From positions 1 to 11,856 of the forward strand of contig DLAR01000001.1 of assembly GCA_002494015.1 (NCBI GenBank): a DNA stretch of 11,856 nucleotides, given 5' to 3'. Position 1 is the stretch's first letter. Every line of letters starts with the position of its first letter. Origin of the DNA: Porphyromonadaceae bacterium UBA7042 (GTDB lineage: Bacteria > Bacteroidota > Bacteroidia > Bacteroidales > Muribaculaceae). The notes beneath the pieces were generated by a model that had not been told where the DNA came from, did not search any database, and worked only from the letters and a program-made list of their open reading frames with translations. The translations under genes and the position numbers were made by a program. This document shows positions 6,022 through 11,856 of this stretch, piece by piece.

Positions 6022-7091
6022 ACGTTTCAACATCCACAACCATGAAACCTCCGGGCCACGACCTGAAACACAGGATTTTCGCGGCTGTCCGTTATATCGT
6101 GCCGGTGGCGGTCTCGGCGGGACTCGTCGCGTGGCTGCTCCAAAAAGTAAATATCCATCAGGTAATCGGCATTATCCGTCAGGGATGCGATTTCAGCTAT
6201 ATAGCCGTGATGATGTTCCTGACGATGCTTTCGTTTATAATCAGGGGCATCCGCTGGGGCATACAGCTGCGCGCCGCCGGGGTGCCGCGCATGTCGCCGG
6301 TGCTTGAGAGCGTCTCGATATTCGGCGCCTATGCGCTCAACCTCGTCTTCCCGTGGCTCGGCGAGGGATGGAGGTGTGTGTTTGTCTCCCGCCGGGAGAG
6401 GGTGCCGCTGTCGACAGTCATCGGCACCGACATCGGCGACCGGGGCAGCGACGCTGTGGTAATCCTGATGCTCGCGGGCGCGGCCTTTGCTGTGGCACGT
6501 CCCGCCCTTGACCGGTTCATGGCCCGCTACGCGATAGGCCGGGACATCACCCGCATAACCGACGACCCTCGGTTATGGCTCGCCGTCATTGCCGTTGTCA
6601 GCATCCTGTGGCTCATCGGACACTTCGGCAAGCGGTTCCGCTACGTCAGGGCCGTGGAGGGAAGCCTCACTCAGATATGGGACGGATTCAAAGTCATGTT
6701 CACCATGAAAGGCATCGGGGCCTATGTCGTTCTGACCGCCGGAATATGGATCTGCTACTTTTTTGAGACATACGCCTGTCTCTACGCATTCCCCTTCACG
6801 AGGGAACTGATTCACGCCCCCGGCTCCTGCGCCGGACTGATTCCGGGCCTCGTAGTGTTTGTTTTCGGGTCATTCAGCATGGGCGTTCCATCCAACGGCG
6901 GCCTCGGGCCGTGGAACATAGCAGTCATCTTCGCCCTGTCGCTCTACGGCATAGGACAGACCGAGGGAGCGGCCTATTCGGTAGTGGTATGGGGGTTTCA
7001 GACGCTCATGACCATCCTACTCGGCATCTTCAGCGCGGTATATATAATGGCCGATAAGCGCAAAAATGCCTCACGGATAGCGGAAAAGTAA
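6018..7091 (+). CDS. Flippase-like membrane protein (lysylphosphatidylglycerol synthase TM / UPF0104 family)
   Basis: A polytopic inner-membrane protein of 357 residues. Hydrophobic spans are at about 26-42, 60-77, 96-113, 144-161, 187-203, 234-250, 272-290 and 299-344 (two spans). Family signatures of the COG0392 / LPG-synthase transmembrane domain are recognisable: RGIRW at 76-80, N108-P112-GE115/116-R119, and PSNGGLGPWN at 291-300. There is no C-terminal aminoacyl-transferase domain, so it is not a full MprF; family members of this size are thought to move or bind lipid-linked substrates, but the substrate here is unknown. The first ATG (6018) lies inside the 21-bp hairpin arm; Met9 at 6042 (MKPPGHDLKHR), just clear of the hairpin, is an equally good start. 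It lies 94 bases after rpiB on the same strand. Confidence 0.85.
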   Translation: MHVSTSTTMKPPGHDLKHRIFAAVRYIVPVAVSAGLVAWLLQKVNIHQVIGIIRQGCDFSYIAVMMFLTMLSFIIRGIRWGIQLRAAGVPRMSPVLESVSIFGAYALNLVFPWLGEGWRCVFVSRRERVPLSTVIGTDIGDRGSDAVVILMLAGAAFAVARPALDRFMARYAIGRDITRITDDPRLWLAVIAVVSILWLIGHFGKRFRYVRAVEGSLTQIWDGFKVMFTMKGIGAYVVLTAGIWICYFFETYACLYAFPFTRELIHAPGSCAGLIPGLVVFVFGSFSMGVPSNGGLGPWNIAVIFALSLYGIGQTEGAAYSVVVWGFQTLMTILLGIFSAVYIMADKRKNASRIAEK

Positions 7092-7103
7092 CGTTTTTTT
7101 TCG

Positions 7104-7111
7104 TATTTTTG
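7104..7111 (+). promoter_or_regulatory. Possible promoter of the cytidylyltransferase gene
   Basis: TATTTTTG matches the TAnnTTTG box, 13 bases after the flippase stop codon, and would start RNA near 7118, about 67 bases before the ATG at 7185. No TTG is found 19-21 bases upstream, so support is partial. The T-run at 7093-7101 just before it is not preceded by a clear hairpin. Confidence 0.35.
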
Positions 7112-7184
7112 CCCCCACGACGTAGCTTATATAATTCAACTTTCGTCTTCCACATTCCACCCTTCACCTTTTAACTATATATGT

Positions 7185-7886
7185 ATGTATAAATCACTGT
7201 TTGTCATTCCCGCCCGTGGAGGCAGCAAGGGCATACCGCGCAAAAACATAAAACCGCTCAACGGCCGGCCACTGATTGCCTATGCGATTGACGCGGCGAC
7301 CGGTGCTGGCGCAGGGAAGGACTGCATCATTCTTTCAACCGACGATGACGAGATTGCCGCGACGGCCGAAAGCCTCGGACTCCCCGTCTCCTACCGCCGC
7401 CCGGCTGCGCTGGCGACCGACACGGCAGGGTCGCGAGAGGTCATCCTTGACGCGATGGACTGGGCCGATACACAAGGAATCGGATATGACAACGTCGTGC
7501 TCCTGCAACCCACCTCCCCGTTCCGCACTGCCGCCGACGTTGTCGGGGCGACAGCGTTGTACCATCCGGGAATCGACATGGTTGTCAGCGTGACACAGGC
7601 CGCCTGCAACCCCTATTATGACTGTTTCGAGACCAACCCCGGCGACGGGTTCCTGCATGTCGCCAAGGGCGACGGACTTTACACCCGCAGGCAGGATGCC
7701 CCCGCAGCATGGCAGTACAACGGCGCGGTATATGTGATAAACCCCGAGTCGCTGCGCAAGATGCCATTGGGCGCCTTTCCGCGACGCATCCCCTTCGTGA
7801 TGCCGCGCGAGAGGTCAATCGACCTTGACTCCCCCCTCGACTGGACAATCGCCGAGGCGGTCATGAACAATCAATCAAGAAAATAA
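7185..7886 (+). CDS. neuA: Acylneuraminate cytidylyltransferase family protein (CMP-sialic acid synthetase type)
   Basis: Activates a nonulosonic acid (sialic, legionaminic or pseudaminic acid) with CTP to the CMP sugar used by glycosyltransferases. The 233-residue, single-domain protein has all family motifs in order: the CTP loop IPARGGSKGIPRKN (8-21), LSTDDDEIA (50-58), LLQPTSPFR (106-114), the sugar-binding QYNGAVYV (177-184), and the metal-site SIDLDSPLDW (211-220) with Asp213 and Asp215. The ATG at 7185 is used because the ATG at 7181 meets a stop after two codons. No sialate synthase, epimerase or glycosyltransferase lies in the window, so the exact sugar cannot be assigned; NeuA, LegF and PseF are all possible. 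The gene is followed 51 bases later by the C10 peptidase. Confidence 0.88.
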   Translation: MYKSLFVIPARGGSKGIPRKNIKPLNGRPLIAYAIDAATGAGAGKDCIILSTDDDEIAATAESLGLPVSYRRPAALATDTAGSREVILDAMDWADTQGIGYDNVVLLQPTSPFRTAADVVGATALYHPGIDMVVSVTQAACNPYYDCFETNPGDGFLHVAKGDGLYTRRQDAPAAWQYNGAVYVINPESLRKMPLGAFPRRIPFVMPRERSIDLDSPLDWTIAEAVMNNQSRK

Positions 7887-7907
7887 AAAGTTGCCTGACA
7901 ACCTCTA

Positions 7908-7937
7908 AACCATCCGTTCAAAAACCATCCGTTCAAA
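7908..7937 (+). repeat. 15-bp tandem duplication abutting the peptidase start
   Basis: AACCATCCGTTCAAA occurs twice back to back (7908-7922, 7923-7937), and the second copy ends exactly at the ATG of the C10 peptidase (7938). There is no Shine-Dalgarno sequence in the copies. Gain or loss of one unit would not alter the protein but would change the leader of the mRNA. Confidence 0.9.
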
Positions 7938-10382
7938 ATGAATAAAAAAATCCTGTTTTTACTATCAGCGGCGGCCATGACCGTCTCGTCGATTTCCGCC
8001 TCGCCCCTCACCCCTGACCAAGCACTCGCCCGCGCCGGGAAATCGGGGATGATGAAGGCGGTGTCAACTGCCGGAAACGCGCTGAACACGATGCCTGTCT
8101 ACTCGGCAGGAAACGAGACCCCGCTCTACTATGTGTTTGAAAACAAGCAGTCGGGATTTGTCATCATCTCGGCCGACGACGTGGCCGTCCCCGTGCTCGG
8201 ATATGCCGACAGCGGACGCTGGGATGCCGACGCGATGCCGCCCGACATGAAATGGTGGCTGGAACAATATGGCCTCGAAATCGAAGCCGCGTCGGCATCA
8301 GCCGCACCCGCCGCACCCGCCGCCGTGTCCCGCGACTATATCGCCCCGATTGTAAAAACGCTATGGAATCAGGCTGCCCCCTACAACGACATGTGTCCCG
8401 CCGTCCGCAGCACAAAGACTTTCACCGGCTGCGTTGCCACCGCAATGGCGCAGGTGATGAAAGTCCACGACTGGCCCGCCACAGGCAAGGGTTCGCAGTC
8501 CTACACTTGGAACAACAAAAATATCTCGCTCGATTTCTCGACAGTTACATTTGACTGGGACAACATGCTCGACTACTATACCGGCCGCGCGACCGACGCT
8601 CAGAAAAACGCTGTCGCGCAGTTGATGTATGCCTGCGGTGTCAGCGTGAAGATGTCTTTCGGCACTGATGAGAGCGGGGCTCTTGTCACCGACATCGCCC
8701 CTGCCCTTGTCAACAACTTTGACTATGATCCCTCGATAGCGATGGCTGCCCGCGAATTTTACGGCATCACCGAGTGGGAAGACCTCGTTTACGGTGAATT
8801 GTCGGCCGGACGCCCCGTCATCTACTCCGGCTCGGGAGCCGACGGCGGCCATTGTTTTGTGTGCGACGGCTACAATGACGGCTTTTTCCATTTCAACTGG
8901 GGATGGGGCGGCGTAAGCGACGGTTTTTTCCGCCTGTCGGCACTCAATCCAAACATACAAGGAATCGGCGGCAACGCCTCGGGTTTCAATGACGGCCAGA
9001 TAGTCATCTACAACATTAAAAAACCTGTCGAGGGATCTGTTGAATCAACCCCGGTCTTCGGCTCCACAACAATGGCCGGTGCTACCGTCAGCGGCAACAG
9101 CCTGACGATGAGCGGCATTTTCTGCAACTACTCCACCCGCGACATTACAGGCCGTTTCCGTCTCAAGGCGGTCAGCGGCCAAGGCGGTGACGGGGTGCTG
9201 CTTTCGGCTTTCGGCTCCAACATGAGCCTTGAGCCGGGTTCGGGATTCAAAACCATTTCCGGATCCATTTCGCGTCTGAGCGAAGGAACCTACCGTGTCT
9301 ATCCCGTCTTCGTCGATGAAGCCGGAACCGAGTATCCCGTCCTGATGCCCACCACACAGCTCGGATATGCCATTCTTGAAAAAGGCTCGGTGTCCACGGT
9401 TCAGGTTCCCGCGTCGGGAGAATTCACAGTCAACGATGTGTCCCTCGGCAGCGAGCTTTACTGGGGAAGCGATTTCTCGATTTCAGGCACAATCGTCAAT
9501 ACCGGCGAAAACGACATCGTCCTTCCGCTCTATCCCGTGCTGCTGTCAAGTGCCGGTTATAACGGCATTCTCGCTATGGGCTCGGCAATCAACACCGAGG
9601 TGCCCGCCGGCGGCAGCGTTCCGGTCGAGTATATCGGCAACTGGGAACGCAGTGTCTCCTCGACAAAACCCGCCGATGCACGGTACATCGGATTTGTCAC
9701 CCTCGGCCCGCTTGTCCTTTCAGGCGCACAGTACCAGCAATCCTATGTCGGCATTTCCGTCCCTCTATCGGTCGACCTCAAAGATGCGGTACAGACTTCG
9801 GTATTCCTCACCGACTGGACTATAAACAACGGTGACATCGACAATGTCGACCGCGATAAAATCCCCGTGTCAATTACATTGAAATGCGAATCGGGGTATT
9901 TCGGCGGAAGCCTTGATGTCGCCATCTTCCCCTTGGCCGGCGGCACCTCGCTCTATGCCTTCTCGTCGCCCGTCGTCTTTATCCCTGAAGGCGAAACCAA
10001 AACCATTGAGTTTACAGGTTCTTTCCCCACCGCCACACCGGGAAGGCGTTACAGCGCGGCCGTATACTACAATCAGGACCGGCTCTCGTCGGGACTCCTG
10101 CGTTTCAAGATTGCCGCTCTCAGCGGCATCGCCGGTGTAGCCGCCGATGATGCCGCCCTCACCCTGTCGCCCAATCCGGCAACAACATCGGCCACAGTAT
10201 CGGCATCATCTGAAATCTCGACTGTCGCAATCAGCTCGCTTGCCGGAAACCCGGTTCCTGCAACAGTGTCAATCGACGGCAACAACGCCACAATCGATGT
10301 CGAGGCGCTCCCCTCGGGAATATATATCGTCACTGTGTCAACCGAAAACGGCACCGAGTCGCAAAAACTCATAAAAAAATAA
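7938..10382 (+). CDS. Secreted C10 (streptopain-like) cysteine peptidase with C-terminal sorting domain
   Basis: An 814-residue exported cysteine protease. In order: signal peptide 1-22; a propeptide of the Spi/C10 inhibitor type at about 24-115 (LYYVFENKQSGFVIISADD, then PVLGYADSGRWD); an Ala/Pro/Ser linker at about 117-130, a likely processing region; the catalytic domain at about 135-360 with nucleophile Cys165 in FTGCVATAMAQVM and His305 in GGHCFVCDGY, plus FHFNWGWGG (317-325) supplying Asn/Trp; a long beta-rich, Ig-like region at about 370-730; and a type A (Por secretion) C-terminal domain at 740-814 with LSPNPATTS, SGIYIVTV and a basic end. Both catalytic residues are intact, so it is probably active. 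The sorting domain implies type IX export and surface attachment or release. A lipoprotein gene follows after 3 bases. Streptopain and the B. fragilis Bfp proteases are relatives; the substrate here is unknown. Confidence 0.93.
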   Translation: MNKKILFLLSAAAMTVSSISASPLTPDQALARAGKSGMMKAVSTAGNALNTMPVYSAGNETPLYYVFENKQSGFVIISADDVAVPVLGYADSGRWDADAMPPDMKWWLEQYGLEIEAASASAAPAAPAAVSRDYIAPIVKTLWNQAAPYNDMCPAVRSTKTFTGCVATAMAQVMKVHDWPATGKGSQSYTWNNKNISLDFSTVTFDWDNMLDYYTGRATDAQKNAVAQLMYACGVSVKMSFGTDESGALVTDIAPALVNNFDYDPSIAMAAREFYGITEWEDLVYGELSAGRPVIYSGSGADGGHCFVCDGYNDGFFHFNWGWGGVSDGFFRLSALNPNIQGIGGNASGFNDGQIVIYNIKKPVEGSVESTPVFGSTTMAGATVSGNSLTMSGIFCNYSTRDITGRFRLKAVSGQGGDGVLLSAFGSNMSLEPGSGFKTISGSISRLSEGTYRVYPVFVDEAGTEYPVLMPTTQLGYAILEKGSVSTVQVPASGEFTVNDVSLGSELYWGSDFSISGTIVNTGENDIVLPLYPVLLSSAGYNGILAMGSAINTEVPAGGSVPVEYIGNWERSVSSTKPADARYIGFVTLGPLVLSGAQYQQSYVGISVPLSVDLKDAVQTSVFLTDWTINNGDIDNVDRDKIPVSITLKCESGYFGGSLDVAIFPLAGGTSLYAFSSPVVFIPEGETKTIEFTGSFPTATPGRRYSAAVYYNQDRLSSGLLRFKIAALSGIAGVAADDAALTLSPNPATTSATVSASSEISTVAISSLAGNPVPATVSIDGNNATIDVEALPSGIYIVTVSTENGTESQKLIKK

Positions 10383-10385
10383 CCC

Positions 10386-10913
10386 ATGCGCAATTCAATC
10401 CTCAAAATCACCTCCGCAGCGGCTGCTGTCACGCTGACAGCAGCCTGCGGCAGCGGGCGCGATACGGCAACCGCCGCCCCGGCCCCGGTCCGCGCGACCC
10501 AAGTCTTGGCATCAACACCGCCTCAGGCAGCAGTCATGATTAAGGCTTACATCTATAAGACCAACGGCAATTATGCCGACAATGTCCCCATCGCTGTCAA
10601 AGACGGAAAACTTATATCCTACCCCGCACCCTCTGACCTTGCCGACCGGTCTGAACCGGTCGTCCTCGACGGAGGTTATCTCCTTGACCGCCGGGGAGTA
10701 GGGCCCGATACACGTTTCACCACCTATACCTATGGTGACTATGCAGCCATGCAGGCACCGCCATCGGAATCCGCCCTGATGGCCGCTATCATCCCCGATG
10801 CCCGCGTGACCGAAATAGTGGAAATGCCGTTCCCCTACACGCCCGACTGCGCCTCTCAGTGCAACAAGCTGATCGCCGCCGGCCTCCCCGGCTGCAAAAT
10901 CATGAAATTCTGA
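10386..10913 (+). CDS. Putative lipoprotein coupled to the C10 peptidase
   Basis: A 175-residue protein with a lipoprotein signal: a basic start, a hydrophobic stretch, and the lipobox LTAAC with Cys21 as the acylated residue. A low-complexity Ala/Pro linker (about 29-52) leads to a compact domain with AYIYKTNGNYADNVPI (54-69), KLISYPAPSDL (75-85), GGYLLDRRG (96-104), FTTYTYGDYAAM and LMAAIIPDARVTEIVEMP; three cysteines (155, 159, 170) lie near the C terminus. I do not recognise a named domain, although similar YIYKTNG..DNVP proteins seem to occur in other Bacteroidales. The ATG begins 3 bases after the peptidase stop, so the two are almost certainly co-translated. B. fragilis C10 proteases are known to be linked to small inhibitor lipoproteins; whether this is such a partner is inference, as it shows no clear likeness to the propeptide. 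Confidence 0.8.
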   Translation: MRNSILKITSAAAAVTLTAACGSGRDTATAAPAPVRATQVLASTPPQAAVMIKAYIYKTNGNYADNVPIAVKDGKLISYPAPSDLADRSEPVVLDGGYLLDRRGVGPDTRFTTYTYGDYAAMQAPPSESALMAAIIPDARVTEIVEMPFPYTPDCASQCNKLIAAGLPGCKIMKF

Positions 10914-11059
10914 TAAAGTTAGCGGCTTTTCACTATATTGAGGCAGTTCCCATAGTCGCGTCGTGACACGACGCAAAATCACCAGTCACTCAGAACCGTA
11001 ACTTTCCTATTTGCGGCATCGCCGCCGATTGCGCGGTGTAGCCGCGCCTTAACGTTAGG

Positions 11060-11099
11060 CCCAAGCTGCGCGCCTTTAGGTGCGCGCAGCTTGGGTTTT
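11060..11099 (+). terminator. Terminator of the peptidase-lipoprotein operon
   Basis: A 14-bp perfect stem (11060-11073 with 11082-11095), starting CCCAAGC and closing GCTTGGG, surrounds an eight-base loop and is followed by TTTTATA. It is the first hairpin with a T-run after the lipoprotein stop codon at 10911-10913, implying a 3' untranslated region of about 150 bases. Confidence 0.7.
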
Positions 11100-11218
11100 A
11101 TACATTTTATGTCCCGAATCGGCTACAGCGTAGCCGGTCATTCCCCCTCAAGACGGGCACATACGGCGCACCTGTTAGCGATATTGTGACCGGCCGGCAT
11201 GGTAAATGCTGTTTTGTC

Positions 11219-11337
11219 AGAGCCCGCAGGGCGATATTGTATTAAACCCCGCATGCAGCGCAGCGGAATGCGGAGGTTGTCGGCGCCAACCACAACCCCT
11301 GAGCCCGCAGGGCGATGTGATGGTAACTACATTAAAC
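11219..11337 (+). repeat. Two copies of a GAGCCCGCAGGGCGAT repeat
   Basis: GAGCCCGCAGGGCGAT occurs at 11219-11234 and again at 11301-11316, 82 bases apart. Each is followed within about 25 bases by ATTAAACC. Between them ACCCCGCAT and ATGCGGAGGT (about 11247-11277) can form a stem. This layout resembles REP-like intergenic palindromic repeats; only two copies are in the window, so the family is inferred. Confidence 0.6.
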
Positions 11338-11421
11338 CTCTACTTTCAGACACCGATTCCGACGCAATTTTACGGCCTGTAGCCGCCGGTCTTGACTGAA
11401 ATCCCCAAATAGCTCCAAAAT

Positions 11422-11453
11422 CGATATTTTTAGTTAATACACGTTAAATATCG
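11422..11453. repeat. 8-bp palindrome upstream of the leader promoter
   Basis: CGATATTT (11422-11429) and AAATATCG (11446-11453) are inverted copies around 16 bases, ending 10 bases before the TTG of the following promoter. This is the spacing expected of an operator, but AT-rich palindromes of this length are not rare by chance. Confidence 0.35.
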
Positions 11454-11463
11454 CACCAGACTA

Positions 11464-11493
11464 TTGCAGATTCAGAAAAAGTCCTTACCTTTG
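11464..11493 (+). promoter_or_regulatory. Strong Bacteroidota promoter of the leader cassette
   Basis: TTG at 11464-11466, exactly 19 bases, then TACCTTTG at 11486-11493. This is one of the best promoter matches in the window, equal to that of rpiB. RNA would start near 11500, about seven bases before a six-codon open frame. Confidence 0.8.
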
Positions 11494-11506
11494 TATCAAG
11501 TTTTTC

Positions 11507-11527
11507 ATGGTATTAGATTTAAGGTAA
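11507..11527 (+). CDS. Candidate leader peptide MVLDLR
   Basis: ATG-GTA-TTA-GAT-TTA-AGG-TAA encodes a six-residue peptide starting about seven bases after the predicted transcription start and ending four bases before a terminator stem. The size and placement are those of leader peptides in transcription attenuators. It may equally be chance within a small RNA. There is no Shine-Dalgarno sequence. Confidence 0.45.
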   Translation: MVLDLR

Positions 11528-11531
11528 GAAG

Positions 11532-11562
11532 ATTATTCGTCGAGACGACGAGTAATTTTTTT
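11532..11562 (+). terminator. Intrinsic terminator / possible attenuator
   Basis: An 11-bp stem with one G-T pair (11532-11542 with 11546-11556), loop AGA, followed by T at 11556-11562. Together with the promoter at 11464 it defines a transcript of only about 60 bases. The next ATG begins at 11563, directly after the T-run, so the same hairpin could also gate a downstream gene. Confidence 0.85.
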
Positions 11563-11610
11563 ATGTCCTTATCCCAACCTCAAAAACAAGTCCCATTCCC
11601 GGGTCAGTAG
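11563..11610 (+). pseudogene. Possible 5' stub of a gene interrupted by the insertion sequence
   Basis: An ATG right after the attenuator T-run opens a 15-codon frame, MSLSQPQKQVPFPGQ, whose stop (11608-11610) falls inside the first copy of the putative insertion-sequence end repeat. About the first 12 codons would be original host sequence. The product cannot be recognised from so few residues. It may also be a meaningless frame. Confidence 0.3.
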
Positions 11611-11631
11611 AAAAACGGGTCAGTAGAAAAA
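11600..11631 (+). repeat. 16-bp tandem repeat at the putative IS left end
   Basis: CGGGTCAGTAGAAAAA occurs twice without a gap (11600-11615, 11616-11631) and is followed by CCGTGGGG. It lies 51 bases before the transposase start, where the left terminal repeat of an insertion sequence is expected. The right end is outside the window, so the terminal repeat cannot be confirmed. Confidence 0.7.
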
Positions 11632-11682
11632 CCGTGGGGAAATAAATTTTTCACAGCCAAAGATTATAGCGAACTTTGTGTC

Positions 11683-11856
11683 ATGGAAAATGACTACTTA
11701 CAGATGTTGGCGCAGATAGTTTTGCCCTCTCAGATACTTGATTATTTTACAATAGCAGGCGTTGAGCAGACAGCCACGGAAATTCACATCAGGCTTGATG
11801 AGAAGATGAATCCGGAATTGAACGATGATGCACATTTTGAATCCAAAGGCTTCATG
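11683..11856 (+). CDS. Transposase N-terminal region, ISAon1-like (partial)
   Basis: An open frame of 58 codons running off the window end. It begins MENDYLQMLAQIVLPSQILDYF and continues with a TEIHIRLDEKMNP segment, resembling from memory the small N-terminal-region protein found in ISAon1-type elements of Bacteroidales (Q/LASLLLPSE..DYF pattern, then a beta strand ending in LDE). In such elements a second frame carries the catalytic part, which would lie beyond 11856. AACTTTG at 11673-11679 just before the ATG resembles a -7 box with one mismatch. Family naming is tentative; that it is mobile-element DNA is supported by the end repeat upstream. Confidence 0.6.
   Translation, partial: MENDYLQMLAQIVLPSQILDYFTIAGVEQTATEIHIRLDEKMNPELNDDAHFESKGFM

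Larger units (their letters stand above)
10914..11400. other. Hairpin-rich noncoding region
   Basis: No credible protein gene is seen. Instead there is a run of short palindromes: 10958-10964/10968-10974, 11013-11017/11021-11025 (GCGGC/GCCGC), 11031-11036/11042-11047 (GCGCGG/CCGCGC), the terminator at 11060-11099, 11120-11126/11130-11136 (CGGCTAC/GTAGCCG), and an imperfect stem around 11247-11277. A reading frame at 11199-11399 is made of these repeats and has no recognisable domain. The first part is the 3' untranslated region of the peptidase operon. Confidence 0.7.

Noticed and set aside
11199..11399. A 66-codon frame in the intergenic region
   Set aside because: It is composed of the repeat words and palindromes, with two similar EPAGR segments that simply translate the duplicated 16-base word; no start signal or domain.
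10914..11682. Possible CRISPR array or attachment site suggested by the repeats
   Set aside because: There are only two copies of the longest repeat with dissimilar surroundings, no regular spacers, no cas genes, and no tRNA or integrase in the window.

Overview
The window looks like chromosomal DNA from a Bacteroidales gut bacterium, probably of the Muribaculaceae/Bacteroides type. This rests on several independent signs: promoters of the Bacteroidota form (TTG, about 19-20 bases, TAnnTTTG), mostly no Shine-Dalgarno sequences, a Bacteroides-type serine palmitoyltransferase, a C10 (streptopain-like) peptidase with a type A C-terminal sorting domain, and a transposase start resembling ISAon1-type elements. 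The genus is inference. No rRNA, tRNA or CRISPR array is visible.

Layout. (1) 1-1503: spt, the first enzyme of sphingolipid synthesis, has its own promoter and ends at a perfect 15-bp hairpin shared with a convergent gene. (2) 1508-1906 (-): a small exported protein made almost entirely of eight 11-residue repeats, resembling LEA/synuclein amphipathic helices. (3) 1984-2194: a 211-bp MITE-like element with 25-bp terminal inverted repeats and a TAA target duplication. (4) 2221-5290 (-): the translation operon rplM-rpsI-rpsB-tsf, read leftward from a good promoter at 5260-5290 to a terminator at 2221-2255. (5) 5362-7091 (+): rpiB with its own divergent promoter, then a multi-span flippase-like membrane protein whose upstream region holds a perfect 21-bp inverted repeat. 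(6) 7185-10913 (+): a CMP-sialic-acid-synthetase-type cytidylyltransferase, a secreted C10 cysteine peptidase, and a lipoprotein starting 3 bases after the peptidase stop, closed by a terminator at 11060-11099. (7) 10914-11682: no convincing protein gene, but dense palindromes, a short repeat, and then a compact promoter / six-codon leader peptide / intrinsic terminator cassette. (8) 11600-11856: the left part of an insertion sequence, cut by the window end, which appears to interrupt whatever the leader cassette once controlled.

The ribosomal operon, rpiB and spt are core housekeeping. The accessory interest lies in the repeat protein beside spt, the protease-lipoprotein pair, the backward-facing terminator at 5966-6021, the leader/attenuator cassette at 11464-11562, and several short tandem duplications, one of which abuts the peptidase start codon. 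None of these is proven to be a new system from sequence alone.
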